Assembly (NCBI GenBank): GCA_907164885.2
Contig: OU015499.1
Coordinates: 161,994,590 to 162,058,589 of the forward strand
Reading direction: 5' to 3'
DNA from: Dolomedes plantarius
Lineage: Eukaryota; Arthropoda; Arachnida; Araneae; Dolomedidae
DNA: 64,000 nucleotides
In this document: piece after piece, positions 20,005-31,574 of the stretch
Numbering within the stretch: position 1 is the first letter of the stretch
Layout of the letters: every line of letters starts with the position of its first letter
Program-made: the position numbers and the translations under genes
The notes under the pieces: generated by a model
Told to the model about the DNA's origin: nothing
The model's input: the letters and a program-made list of their open reading frames with translations, nothing else
The model's database searches: none

Positions 20005-20685
20005 ACTGAAGTGCCACTGAATTAGGGATAGCAAAGCCTATGCAAATTGTGTAGCGCTGCGCATCATGTATGCGCAAGTGAGGGCACTGTGGTAACTGCA
20101 TATATAGCGCGTACTGTGGTTGTTCTGAATTAGTTGTTGGAATTGCCAGTATGGGTAAACTGCCTGATTTATACGCCTTCGATCGCGGACAAATCGTAGG
20201 TGCGCGACGCATGGGCCATTCAATTTCCGAAATCGTCAGACAGCTAGGATTTTTCAATGTCAACAGTGTCAAGAGTATACCAAGAATACATGGATGGTGG
20301 AAAAAAAACTAGCGATCGGGCAAACTGCAAAGGACAATTAGCCTTGACAGTGCGTGGTGAGAGACGGCTCAGGCGTATTGTACGTAGCCAGCGAAGTCAA
20401 ACATTAGCTCAAATTACCACCCAGTTTAATGACGGTGCCAGTCGTACAGTCAGTAAACGGACTGTGCAACACTCGCTTCACCGTATAGGTTCCGGGAGCC
20501 GTCGACCTACGAGAGTACCATTGCTCTATTCTCGCCATCGAGCTGCACGTCTTGCCAGGTCAAGAGAGCACAGAGACTGGAGTGTAGAGGACTGGAAACG
20601 AGTAGCATGGAGTGATGAGTATCGATCCCGACTACTTAACGCCGACGGGAGGCTGAGAATATGGCGTCAGGCGTATGTGTGTGTG
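20005..20685 (+). pseudogene. Tc1-type transposase, N-terminal half
   Basis: The element starts CACTGAAGTGCCACTGAATT at 20005. An ATG at 20152 begins MGKLPDLYAFDRGQIVGARR with a helix-turn-helix (HSISEIVRQLGF). A frameshift at about 20255 moves to a second frame, giving VSRVYQEYMDGGK, SQTLAQITTQFNDGASRTVS and DWKRVAWSDEYRSRL. The last of these holds the first catalytic Asp (WSDE). The gene stops being homologous at 20685, where GT-rich simple sequence replaces it, so the second Asp, the third acidic residue and the right TIR are missing. Inactive. Confidence 0.85.
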
Positions 20686-20739
20686 TATGTATATTTACAT
20701 ATATTTCAAAGCCTCGAACTGGACGTTTAAAAAATAAAA

Positions 20740-22084
20740 ACATAGGTTTTTTTTTGTTTTGTTTTTTTCCCCAGTAGTCGAAGCGTCTCTCAATCAAATA
20801 CAAGAAACCAGAAAGAAGTAGATTTTGAAATTTTTGTCACTTTTGGGGTTTTTGCAATAAGCGATTCAATTATTTTAAATGGATGTTTGAAAATTAATCT
20901 TACTAAAACAGAAGATTTGATAACCTTTAACAAATGAATATTGTCAAGGTGTCATTTTAGGTCCTATTTTGATGTCACAAAATGCAAAAAAATCCTCTCC
21001 CCTATCATCCCAGAATTCTGATTGATCTTACCATAATAAGAACGACCAATTTACAAATCAATCACTTGCTGAATATTACTTCCCCTTAGTTTTGCTTCCC
21101 AAGTATACAGTCGTTTTTTATTTTTTGCAACTTAGCATTGATATTGCATATAAAATAACAGAATATGATTCATATAAAGACTAAGAAGGTATTTCTGTTA
21201 GTAGACATAATTTTACGGACCTTGTTAAAGTAAATATAAATTGGATGAACATGATACTTTTTAACAAAAATTCTTTAATTTTATTTACTGCTAGGAAAAT
21301 TATATTATATTTTAATTGTCAGTAGTTACAAAGCATTTTACAGAATGAATATTTTAAACACATGGTTTGATTAAAATTTAGAATAAATAACCTAAGAAGA
21401 CATACCCCATTGAAAAAATTCAAACCGGAACAGAAATAAATCAGAAAAGATTAAATAGAAATCAGAAAAGTTAAATTAGACAAGAAAGGCAACGTTTAAA
21501 TATGAACTTTCAAATAATTATTTTTTAGACCTTTGATTTCAGTAAAATATTTTCATGTATTGTTTGCAAATATTTGCAAGTTTCATGTAGAACTGCCCAA
21601 AAAATGCTGTGCCTATTTAATTATTATGTGCTACGTGTTTACAATGATTTACTTTTGTATCCTAACAATAATTAAATTTTTAATCATGACTCAGTTTATA
21701 TGTTTAAATATAAAAATTTCGAAACTTATCTGAAAAAGTTTTTGTTTCAGTCTCTTAATTTTATAATTTCAACACCAAAGTAGGTCATTTTAAAGGTACA
21801 TCATTACTTTATAATTTAGAATTTTTTGAGCTTTATAAAATGATTTTAATGTACGCTAAGTTGCAAACAATATCCAAAACAAGAATAGATAAAAATTTAG
21901 GTTAAAAGGCACAAACTGATATTCCCGTAGATAATCAAGCTGCTGGTAGTTTAACAAACATGTAAAAAGTGCGTGTGAATCTCCCTAAGGGAACGTCTCG
22001 AGTCCATTTACGGCCCTGAATGGACACCATTATCCATTGTACTCTCAACAATGCCCCCAGACTCTCCTATCTGCAGCTAAGGGG
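20740..22084. other. No gene recognised
   Basis: AT-rich, with open frames only of low-complexity type. It may be the body of the element whose terminus lies at 22091-22258. Confidence 0.35.
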
Positions 22085-22258
22085 GAAAAGCACAATCGTG
22101 ATTTCACGGCTGTGACCATTCAGACGCACCCCAAGCTGAACGTGAGATCACGTTCGTGACCATTCAGAAGCACTCAGAACTAAACGTATTTTCACGTCCG
22201 TGACCGTTCAGGCGACACTAAATCTGAACGTGATATCACGTGTGTGACCGTCAGAGGG
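22085..22258. mobile_element. Terminal region of a piggyBac-type element: four palindromic subrepeats before TTAA
   Basis: Four related units (about 22091-22123, 22135-22167, 22177-22211, 22225-22254) share CGTGANATCACG followed by TGACCNTTCAG; the fourth runs into GAGGG and TTAA at 22259-22262. Terminal CCCTC plus TTAA and subterminal palindromes match other TTAA-target elements in this window. The left end was not found. Confidence 0.55.
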
Positions 22259-22613
22259 TTAAAGGTTTCCTCTTTGATTACCAGTGGCACTCTCAGAGTG
22301 ATATCAGATGATCACATTTACTGTCTCTTTCAAGACTCGGTAAAGAGTCCATTATTCAACAGACGAGACCTGGTGCACTTCACAAACATTTTTCAAGAGT
22401 TGAGTTTAAAATTGAAATTAATTATTCATATCTAAAAAATTGAGACGATATTTAATATAAATGTATAATTAGATGATCCATACGTTAAATATTACTTTGG
22501 TTGCACATTACAAAACGAAAAAACCCATCTAATAAAATCTAAATTACTTTAATATAATTAAAAGAGAGACAAAAGCGAAAATTAATTCAGTGTCGATATG
22601 AAGCCATAATATA

Positions 22614-22619
22614 TTTATT
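22614..22619 (-). terminator. Candidate poly(A) signal of zinc-finger locus 1
   Basis: AATAAA on the minus strand within AAATAAATAAATATATTATGG-like sequence. The equivalent position in locus 2 (55902-55907) also has AATAAA. Confidence 0.5.
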
Positions 22620-23039
22620 TATTTATCATTATACATATTTCCAATTTACGGAACACAACAGATGTAGAGAAAAAAGTTAAATCTTACACATTATAATTTC
22701 ATATTGGGCAAAAACAAAAACCAGAAGTATTGCGTAAGAAACATTTCATGACATCCTTTCCTGCAGTGTAAACAGGTATGACAAGGTTTTTCCCTCCAAT
22801 CACTTGGGTGGGTCAAGTATCCCACCAAGGATCGTGGCGATCCTTCAACGGATTGAGCGCAGATACATTCAAAAAATAATTAAAGCGAAAAATGTCATAA
22901 AACACTAAATTAAATCGAAAATATGATTATGTACTCCTTTAAATAAACGCCGTCAAACCTGAAATTGAATTAGATTTTCAAGGACATTTTCCCCACGGTG
23001 GGACAAAAAAATTCGCTTCAAACGATAGTAGAGAGTCGG

Positions 23040-23276
23040 TTGCATCCCTGAAAAGGTACGGAGATGAGTTTTAAAAGCACACTGGAAAGAAATCTTTTCT
23101 CTCCCATAGTGAGGACGAGAGATTTCTCATCTGTGTGAGTACGAACATGTTTTTTACATGATCGAGTTCAGAAAACCGTTTCTCACATATACTGCAGACC
23201 AAGTGTTTCTTCCGTGGATAAGGACATGCGTTTTCAAATTCCTCTGCAGAGAAATTTTTTCCTCGCAAGGATTCTC
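23040..23276 (-). pseudogene. Decayed 3' fingers of zinc-finger locus 1
   Basis: Beyond the TGA, broken finger sequence continues in shifting frames: a piece matching LKTH...LIHG in locus 2, then HLVCSICEKRFSELDHVK. Cys/His pairs are incomplete, so this is non-coding relic sequence. Confidence 0.7.
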
Positions 23277-24506
23277 TCATGTGTGGATGCGGAGATGTCT
23301 TTTTAAAACACCCTTTCCAGAAAATCTTTTCTCACATACAGTGCATGCGAAAGGTTTCTCTCCCGTGTGGGTGCGGAGATGTACTTTTAAAGAATGCTGT
23401 TGAGAAAATTTACTCTCACATACAGTGCATGCGAAAGGTTTCTCTCCTGTGTGGGTGCGGAGATGTACTTTTAAAGAATGCTGTTGAGAAAACCTGTTCT
23501 CACATACAGTGCAGGCAAAGGGTTTCTCTCCTGTGTGGACGCGGAAATGTTTTTTTAATTCATTCTGCCGATAAAATCTTTTCTCACATTCAGTGCAGGC
23601 GAAAGATTTCTCTCCCGTGTGTCTGAGGAGATGTGTTTCTAAATTACCCTGTCCAGAAAACATTTTCCCACATAGAGAACATGCGAAAGGTTTCTCTCCT
23701 GTGTGGGTGCGGAGATGTACTTTTAAAGAATGCGGTTGAGAAAACCTGTTCTCACATACAGTACAGGCAAAGGGTTTCTCTCCTGTGTGGATGCGTAAAT
23801 GTTTTTTTAAATCACCCGGCGTTGAAAACGTTTTCCCACATACAGTGCAGTCGAAAGGCTTCTCTCCCATGTGGTTGCGGAGATGTGTTTTTAAATGATT
23901 CTGTGCAGAAAACATTTTCCCACATACAGTGCATGCGAAAGGTTTCTCTCCCGTGTGGATGCGGAGATGTGTCGTCAAACGTCCTTGTTCAGAAAACATT
24001 TTCCCACATACAGTACATGCGATAGGTTTCACTCCTGTGTGTATGAGATGTCTTTCGCCTGTGTGCGTGAGGAGATGTCTTTTTACATGACCCTGTTGCG
24101 AAAACATTTTCCCACATACAGAACATGCGAAAGTTTTCTCTCCCGTGTGGGTACGGAGATGTCTTTTAAAATCACCCTTTGCAGAAAATCTTTTCTCGCA
24201 GACAGTGCATGCGAAAGGATACTCTCCTGTGTGTATACAGAGATGTTTTTTTAAACTACCTCGTTCAGAAAACATTTTCCCACACATAGTGCATGCGAAA
24301 GGTTTCTCTCCCGTGTGGGTTCGGAGATGTGTTTTCAAACCACCATGTTGAGAAAACATCTTCCCACATACAGTGCATGCGAAAGGTTTCTCTCCTGTGT
24401 GTGTACGGAGATGTATTTTTAAACTATCTTGTTCAGAAAACATCTTCCCACATACAGTGCATGCGAAATGTTTCTCTCGTGTGTGTGCGAAGAGTAATAT
24501 CAGCAA
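23277..24506 (-). CDS. C2H2 zinc-finger array protein, 14 fingers (locus 1; likely decaying)
   Basis: A 409-codon open frame encoding 14 C2H2 fingers of the [23 protein letters not shown] form joined by TGEKP linkers. It is a sequence-specific DNA-binding array, expected to act in the nucleus. Between fingers 5 and 6 the linker reads THTGERHLIHTGVKP, the scar of a lost finger. Compared with locus 2, the ancestral start is an ATG at 24746, but here the leader has a TAG (24681-24683, codon 22), a 1-nt deletion near 24620 and a 2-nt deletion near 24500 that restores the frame. There is no ATG at the start of the open part. The array ends at TGA in a linker (GGA to TGA). No KRAB, SCAN, ZAD or BTB domain is visible. 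Either a pseudogene with an open array, or transcribed from another start. Confidence 0.75.
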   Translation of the reverse strand: MLILLFAHTREKHFACTVCGKMFSEQDSLKIHLRTHTGEKPFACTVCGKMFSQHGGLKTHLRTHTGEKPFACTMCGKMFSERGSLKKHLCIHTGEYPFACTVCEKRFSAKGDFKRHLRTHTGEKTFACSVCGKMFSQQGHVKRHLLTHTGERHLIHTGVKPIACTVCGKMFSEQGRLTTHLRIHTGEKPFACTVCGKMFSAQNHLKTHLRNHMGEKPFDCTVCGKTFSTPGDLKKHLRIHTGEKPFACTVCENRFSQPHSLKVHLRTHTGEKPFACSLCGKMFSGQGNLETHLLRHTGEKSFACTECEKRFYRQNELKKHFRVHTGEKPFACTVCENRFSQQHSLKVHLRTHTGEKPFACTVCESKFSQQHSLKVHLRTHTGEKPFACTVCEKRFSGKGVLKRHLRIHT

Positions 24507-24746
24507 TGTGGTACGAATGATGCGTATTTAAGGCGGCTAACTGTGAAAATCTTCCTTCACATAAATTACATTCGAAAATTTCTTCGGTACGAGGGGGAAT
24601 CTGACCACTGGAACTTTTATATATAGAGTAATTCTACATGTGTCACATGGAGTGAATTCATCTTCGGCTTTAGCTGGGTTCTAGCAGGAATGACATTCAT
24701 TGGAAAGTCTATTTACAATGGAAACATACATTTGCTCTTCTGGCAT
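24507..24746 (-). pseudogene. Leader exon of zinc-finger locus 1, with lesions
   Basis: From ATG 24746 the sequence reads MPEEQMYVSIVNRL, HSC, then TAG. A later part, in another frame, encodes an extra finger (FECNLCEGRFSQLAALNTHH). An acceptor-like TTTGCAG lies at about 24860 and aligns with TTTACAG in locus 2, so the exon probably begins there. Confidence 0.6.
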
Positions 24747-25120
24747 GCCGATGTTTCTTTATAAGATGATCAGAAAACTAACTGCAAGCAATACGTTCAT
24801 TTTCTAAATTCGGGACATCACAAACATTTTAGTTTAAGATCTACCAATCTGTACCAGGCACCTGCAAAGAGAAAAAGAAATTTGAATGAGGTATATGAAC
24901 ACTATTCAATCCCGATTTTTCGTGTTTGTCACGTGAAATCAATAGCAATATATAGAAGTTAGTTTGTGCTAGGAAATGAGATATCTATAAACTAAGATGT
25001 TATAAATTATGGTCTGGATTAATTAAACTACTGAGCATTTTAAATTTATTGTAATTCGGGCACGTGGTTACTTAGCTATATTTATTTTGCTCTGGTAAAT
25101 CAGTAGGACGTGCAGAGATT

Positions 25121-25845
25121 TGATGTTTCGGTTTATAGGGATCTCCAAAAAACTACGCAATCGTTCAGATCAATAATGCATAAGAAATATTAATACTTTT
25201 TCTTTTTATTCATTTTAGCTGTCCGTAATTCAAAATAATTTCATCATTAATTATTAAGTTTAATGCTGCAAGAAATTCCAGAGGTTAACATTCGATGAAA
25301 AAACTTGATTACCACTAGATGAAAAGGTTTATAAATCTAATAAAATATATAAAATTATTACAGGAAATATCAAAGAATATGGAGCTTATAGGTTTGTTTA
25401 GGCATATTTCGATTGTAGTTTGGTGGCTACAGATAATTTTCACCACACTGTCTCTATATTTTAATTAGTAGGGTGAGTAAATAATACATTAAAATTGACA
25501 ACAGTATAAAATCTTCAAATTTTTTTACCGTTTATATTTTGTACAAAAGTGCTTTTATGTGATTCATCAAATAACGTGAATCAAATATTTCAAATTTGTG
25601 TACCTTCTTGTAGTCTGTGAAGTGGAAGTGCTGAGTGATTGCTGCACGTTAAATTGTAATGAAATTAAAGAAATTTTTTAAAACAAAATGGTATTTATTG
25701 TTATTTCTATATTAGAAAATATTCATATATTCGAATTTTATTATATTTATTTTTTTTTTCAACTTCTTTGGGGGGTGGGGGTGTTGTGGCGGGTAAGTGC
25801 TTGAATTTGTAGGGTTTTTAACTAAAGTTCAATTTTCGGGATGAA
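25121..25845. other. No gene recognised
   Basis: AT-rich, with a G-rich patch at 25770-25795 (GGGGGGTGGGGGTG). Confidence 0.4.
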
Positions 25846-25850
25846 TATTC

Positions 25851-26036
25851 TATTGTATTTTAACTTTTACAAACAAAACAAACAGCACTTATGAGAGAAA
25901 AATGCCATTTTACCAGGCTATTACAAATGCATGGCTGTAAACAGAACTGCAAGCAGAACTACTTAGCTGACATTTTGCCAAATTACTGAAAAGAAACTTT
26001 ACATACGTGTTTTTTCTCTGTTAACATGCTACAACA
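25851..26036 (-). repeat. Copia 3' LTR (186 bp)
   Basis: Runs from TGTTGTAGCATGTTAACAG (minus strand, 26036) to CAATA at 25851, probably an altered CAACA. Preceded in pol direction by a purine tract AAAATAGGAAAG. Confidence 0.8.
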
Positions 26037-26197
26037 CTTTCCTATTTTAAAAAAGAAAAAGAAAAAAAATTATTACAACACATTTCTAAATTAGGGTTCT
26101 AAATTAGCAGTTAGAGTTCAGAGTTTATGAGTCCCATCTTTTCGCATAATATTAACAGTCTAGGTTTATGCAAGGGCTTTGTCGTCAAGTCTGCAAC

Positions 26198-28390
26198 TTA
26201 CATCTGTGTTGAAATCTGTTGTACACTAATTTCTTCTTCCAACACTTTTTCACGGATGAAGAAATGTTTTAAACTAATGTGCTTCGTTCTTCGATGAAAC
26301 TCAGGGTTCTGACCCAGTCTACCATCTGCACTATTATCAACATAAATTGTGGGTATCTCTTTCAAGAAAGAAACTCCACTAATAAGTCTCTTCAGCCAAA
26401 TTAACTCTTTAGCGGCTTCATTTGCAGCAAATATCAGCAAGCAAGTCTACCATTGCTTGACTTTGACTTAGCCAAGATATTGCTCCACCTGCATACAAAA
26501 CTACAACATCACTGGTTGATCTGCCTGTTTGCATGCAACAGGCAGGTGGCCTCCAAAGTAAGCATCACTGAAGCATTCTAGAACTCCATATTTATAGCCT
26601 GATTTATAGATAATGCACTTTTGCTTAGAGCTTACAATATATCTAAAAACTCGCTTTATTTTGATCCAGTCTTCTTTACAAGGATTTTCTAATTTACGTG
26701 ATAAAACACTAACAGCGTATGCCAGATCAGGTCTTGTTCCCATCATAAGATACATTATTGCTCCAACTGCTTTGCGGTAAGGAAAGGCTGCCTCATTAAC
26801 TTCTTCTGTACATACTTCTTTCTCTTTCAAAATAGGTGTATGAACTGGCCTGCAGTCACTCATACCAAACCGCTGAAGTATCTTTGTAACATATGCTTTT
26901 TGTCCAATTTTAATGCTTTCATTGTTAAGATGCTGTATTTCTATTCCTAAGAAATATGATGCTGGCTTGCTGGTAATTTTGAACTTTGTCTTTAATTGAT
27001 TAATGAAATTTTTTGAGTCTTCTTCACGAGTTGCAGCAATTAGTCCATCATCCACATATAGAGCTACAAGTAGCTTTTTGTTTTCTTCCTGTCGAATAAA
27101 CAAACATTGATCTGCTTCACTTATTTTAAACCCAAGGTCTAACATAAATTTTCCAAAACATTTATGCCAGCATCAGGGGGCTTGCTTCAATCCATAGAAA
27201 CTTTTCTTGAGTTTGCATACATTATTGGTACCAATATTATAACCTTCAGGTTGACACATATACATGGTTTCATCTAGATCACCATATAAAAATGCAGTTA
27301 AAACATCACATTGCATCAGATGCATCTTCTCACTTGCTGCAATACTTAGAGAACGTACAGTTCCCAACTTTGTCACTGGACTGAAGATCTGGTTATAATC
27401 AATAAATAATAATAAATCCCTCCGACGGTATGGGAAATGTTATTTTTTCACAAATTCTGTTTAAGGGACTTAACAGAACTTCTCTACTTAGGGACGATTT
27501 TTCACGGTCCCTTGAAAGTCGTTCAACAGAGAGCCCACTGTAAAAGAAAGTGTAAAAGAATAATTAAGTTCAGGTTTGTGCAATTACGAGAGAATAGTCA
27601 AGTTTATACGATTCAACAGAAAATTTAAAAACTTGGTACATAAAAAGTTCTTTTTTCCTTGTAATTATTATATATAACCTAGAAACAGCATTATCGGAAT
27701 ATAATCATAGGCATGTAGGTGTGGCTTAAGTTCATTTTAATTGAAATGGAAAACAGGAGGATACCAGAGCAAATGGAAACAGGAAAACTGACAGTGTAAT
27801 TGATTACGATTTTTTTAAACATAGGATTATGTTATAGCATAATATAATAATGACATTATATATATTATGCTGTTTCTAGGTTATGTCTTTTATTAAAGCC
27901 TTCAATCACAAGTCTTGCCTTATACAAATCAATTGTGCCATCTGAATTATTTTTATCCGGAAGACCCATTTAGAAGGAAGAGCTTTTGCCTCATGTGGTA
28001 ATGGTGCTAAAGTCCATGTGTTGTTTTCATTTAAAGAACTAATTGAAGAATCCATGGCCTTTTTCCAGAAATTATGTTCTTTGCACTGAGTAGCTTCTTC
28101 ATATGCCATTACATAATCTTCAAAAATTTTAGGCCTTATTAGTTCACTGCGATTTCTTAATTTTATATGCAACTTCTTTCCATCTTCACTTTCCCTTTCT
28201 ACACTGATTTGCTCTTCTAAATATTCTTGATAATGCTTTCCCTCATTTTCAGCCCCAGGTAATTGTCTGTGAGGTTCAGGTAAAGGTATTTCTACAAGAC
28301 CTTCAAAAATTTTCAAAGGTTTCTCTTGAAATACTATATCTCGAGAACAGATAACACTTTGTTTCTTTTATCCAGATTCGGTATCTTACA
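26198..28390 (-). pseudogene. Copia pol: integrase end, reverse transcriptase, RNase H
   Basis: In gene order on the minus strand: the end of the integrase (about 28390-28316, YRIWIKETK), RT start (28316-27906, ending near DLYKARLVIEG), RT continuation after a 480-bp insertion (27376-27173: [28 protein letters not shown]), the RT catalytic region and beyond (27145-26501: LYVDDGLIAA, TPILKEK, GAIMYLMMGTRPDLAYAV), and RNase H (26440-26198: EAAKELIWLKRL, YVDNSADG, HISLKHFFIRE). The YVDD box, TRPDI-like motif and order identify Ty1/copia. Frameshifts, an insertion and deletion of gag/protease/integrase core make it inactive. Confidence 0.85.
27408..27890 (-). repeat. Inverted repeat arm within the copia RT (partner 29035-29450)
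   Basis: Interrupts the RT reading frame between VIEGFN and [10 protein letters not shown]. Most of it recurs in opposite orientation at 29035-29450: CCTAGAAACAG, ATTGATTACGATTTTTTTAA, GGGACGATTTTTCACGGTCC. The inner part belongs to dispersed repeat family Z. No coding capacity. Confidence 0.75.
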
Positions 28391-29034
28391 TCACTATCTT
28401 ACCCTAGTAACTAACCTTTTATAGCTTTCTTATCCATTTTAAACAAAATTAAAGTTAAAATAAATTAAAAAGACATGTTCCAAGTTGGAACCAATTTTCT
28501 TTAAAGGTTCTTGACTTATAACAATTTAAATATGAGAAATGTTGAAAATACCCATCATGCGGAAAAACGCTTTTGAAGGTTCACACAAAGATTGGCAAAA
28601 AATTAATATCTCCTGTTCCATTTAAGATAGAAATGTGATTTAAACGTCATTTTGAGAGGAAAAGAACAAAATTTTTAATGCAATAAAATAATTTTAGAAA
28701 AATTGAAGAATTTTGTGTACTGGACCCACTGAAATGAGAAAAAAAAATTGAAATTCAATTTATGAAGAATGTAATGTTGTGAAACTTAAGAAATTATTTC
28801 TCGCACTTGATGCATATACGCCTATTTTATCACTTCTGTTGCTAAAAACTGCACACTGGTCTTTCCTTTTCAAAATGAATACTTCTATGATGCCAAAAAT
28901 CAAACAATGTGTTTTCAACGCATTTTGGAACTTTTCAGTTTAACAGTTTACTGCAACTGGGTGTGGCGCGCTACCAAAATTATAACTCGTGACGCATGAC
29001 AATTTTTTTGTCTTTCAAGGACCGTTATTGAAGA
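28391..29034. other. Copia interior, non-coding remnant
   Basis: A short MDKKAIKG reading on the minus strand near 28440 may be the gag start joined to integrase by deletion. The rest shows no recognisable coding sequence. Confidence 0.4.
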
Positions 29035-29924
29035 ACATAATCCTACGTTAAAAAAATCGTAATCAATTACAATGTCAGTTTTCCTGTTTGCATTTGCTAA
29101 GGTATCCTCCCGATTTCCATTTCAATTAGAATGAACTTAAGCCACATCTACATTTCTATGATTATATTCCGATAATCCTGTTTCTAGGTTATATATAATA
29201 ATTACAAGATAAAAAGAACTTTTCATGTACCAATTTTTTAAATTTTCTGTTGAATCGTATAAACTTGCCTATTCTCTCGTAATTGCACAAACCCGCACTT
29301 AATTATTCTTTTACACTTTCCTTTAATGTTGGCTCTCTGTTTAATGACTTTCAAGGGACCGTTAAAAATCGTCCTTAAGTAGAGATCGCCCTTAAACAGA
29401 ATTTGTGAAAAAATAACATTTCCCATAACGTCGGAGGGGCTGGGACTGGGAAATATCGTTTTTAAATTTTCTGTTGAATCGTATAAACTTGATAATTCAC
29501 TCTTAATTGCACAAACCTTCACTTAATTATTGTTTTTCACTTTTCTTTATTTAGTTTTAATCACTTTTTAATCGTTTCCACTATCCACAGACTTTATGAA
29601 CTTTAAATTTTATATGTTTTTAAAATTTTTCGCACAACATTTTTGTAAACAAACTAAATTCACGTGTAATCTTTTTTCAAAATCGTCAAACGCCGTTATG
29701 CAAAAGTGCAAGTATTGAATTCGATCAAAGCACCACCTTGCGGATTTTTTCGGCAAAAATATTAAAAGAATGCATTATCATCGTGTTCTGAGCTATTCTA
29801 AAATTTCAAATGTCTAGCTAGTCGGGAAGTTAGTTAAAAATCGATTGCAAGATTTGTATTGGACAAACACACACACACACAAACAAACAAATACGAAAGC
29901 GAGTTAATAAAAACTTGGTAAAAA
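29035..29924 (+). repeat. Composite repeat (family Z, copy D, plus partner arm)
   Basis: Contains the partner of the 27408-27890 arm. It then repeats the block TTTTTAAATTTTCTGTTGAATCG (29230 and 29460) and ends with the shared tail GCGAGTTAATAAAAACTTGG. It replaced the inner end of the copia 5' LTR. Confidence 0.7.
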
Positions 29925-30058
29925 TTCTATTTTACCAGGCGATTACAAATAGATGGCTGCAAATTGAACTGCAGCCAGAACTACTTAGCTGACATGTTGC
30001 CAAATTTCAGAAAAGAAACTTTACATACATGCTTTTTCTCTGTTAACATGCTACAACA
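29925..30058 (-). repeat. Copia 5' LTR, truncated
   Basis: Matches the first ~134 bp of the 3' LTR with scattered substitutions. Its 3' part was replaced by the repeat ending at 29924. Confidence 0.8.
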
Positions 30059-30063
30059 TATTC

Positions 30064-31574
30064 AAGGTTACTTAAGCTTCTAAATTAAAGTTTATTCTTA
30101 AAAATGCTCCTTTATGCATTTCCATCAATAAAAGAATCTTTATTTTCTAGTGTAAAGAAAACTAAAAAAAAAATCCTTTACTGAACAGAAACGCTAATGA
30201 TTTATGACATTCTTTAAGATTGAGAGTTTAGAATAGTCAACATTTTCGAATTCTGATATGCATACATCCACTCAGCGCGCTATGTACGCACAAAGGGGAG
30301 TTCTAGCACATAATAAATATACTAGAAATAAATTATTTATTACTAGATATTGTCTTACAAACGAGTTATTATTAATTTCAAAATAAATTGTAAGGCAAAA
30401 TTCTTTTATATAAATATGTATTCCTATAAAAATCTACATTGGGACCAAAAATGTGAATAGACTTGACATATAGTATCTTTTAAATACTCTTCAAACTTGT
30501 CGATATTAGTAAAATAGTTTTGTTAGAAATCTAGAAAAGTTAAAAGTTAAAAATTATAAAAACTTAGAAAGATGAAATTGGATAAATCAAGAATAATTCG
30601 ATTTGAATTATCTTGAGTTACCTTTATTCTGGATAATAAAAAAAAAAAAATCGTGTGACTCCGAGAATATTGGAAAACCATTTTGTTCTCACAGGATAAG
30701 GTAATCTCATAACATTATTTAATTTGTGTTTCAATTCAAATTATTTCAAGATATCCACATAGACAGGAAATAATTTGGTCAGAACTCAACACAACACAAC
30801 ACAATGGACAAGAAATCAGATGAAAATTAAGCTATACCTATTAGTAAAACACTTCTTGGTTAAAGAAAATCACTTCTACCTTTTCATTAATAGAAAAGCA
30901 ATTGCCCATTTAAATAATTTATCAAGATGGAGTAAGAAATATTTTATTCTTCAGTAATAAATGTATGCACTGAGAGAAACTGCAAAAGTTTAATACCAGA
31001 TTTAACAAAACACTGATTCAAGAAACATATATACATAGTATTCAAAACAGTGATAATCACATGGATTAAAACTTTTATGGATAAGTAAATTAAAACAAAA
31101 TCCACAGTCATAAAAAACACCCTGCATGATGATGTTTAAACTGTTTAGTTCATATACAAACATGTTATGGTCTATTTATATATTACTTCTCATAAAACTA
31201 TTTTTCCTTTCCCTCCTCCTTCCAAATTAAGGAAATTTCACACATATTATGTATAATAAATTTAAACTCTTAAATTAATACACTTGAGAGAAAATTTTTT
31301 TTAAAGTAATTTTTCTCTATTTTGTACACATAAGCTCAGGTGAGGATCCTTAGAAAATATTCATCGTGTTTATTTCGAGCAAATATAACAAAAAGCAAAT
31401 GTTATTGCCTTACAAAAGAGTTATTGTTACTTCCAAAATAAATTGTACGGCAAAATTATTTTATACCAATCTAATTGGAGTATCAAATATTTACACACTG
31501 GTACAAAGCAGTTAACAATAATGGATTGCTGAGCTTATACCAGAATGCAAAAAAAATCATAAAACTCAAGATAT
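30064..31574. other. No gene recognised
   Basis: AT-rich sequence. A segment near 30350-30420 is weakly repeated near 31400-31470 (GAGTTATT, CCAAAATAAATTGTA.GGCAAAAT), suggesting an old duplication. Confidence 0.4.

Larger units (their letters stand above)
22312..25120 (-). repeat. Segmental duplication unit 1 (zinc-finger locus)
   Basis: Collinear with 55663-58388 plus 60845-61070: shared 3' flank (AAGAGTCCATTATTC), poly(A) region, finger array, leader, and upstream intron edge (CACGTGAAATCAATAGCAAT). Same orientation, about 33 kb apart. Confidence 0.88.
25851..30058 (-). mobile_element. Ty1/copia retrotransposon, internally deleted
   Basis: Minus-strand element with LTR starts TGTTGTAGCATG at 30058 (5' LTR) and 26036 (3' LTR), and the duplicated target TATTC at both outer edges (25846-25850 and 30059-30063). 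Pol fragments at 26198-28390 are in copia order. Gag and most of the integrase are missing, and two inverted non-coding repeats have been inserted. Confidence 0.85.

Noticed and set aside
23158..24520. Long plus-strand open frames across zinc-finger array 1
   Set aside because: They are antisense shadows of the finger repeat: translations repeat [14 protein letters not shown] strings every 28 codons, the complement of the [12 protein letters not shown] linker.
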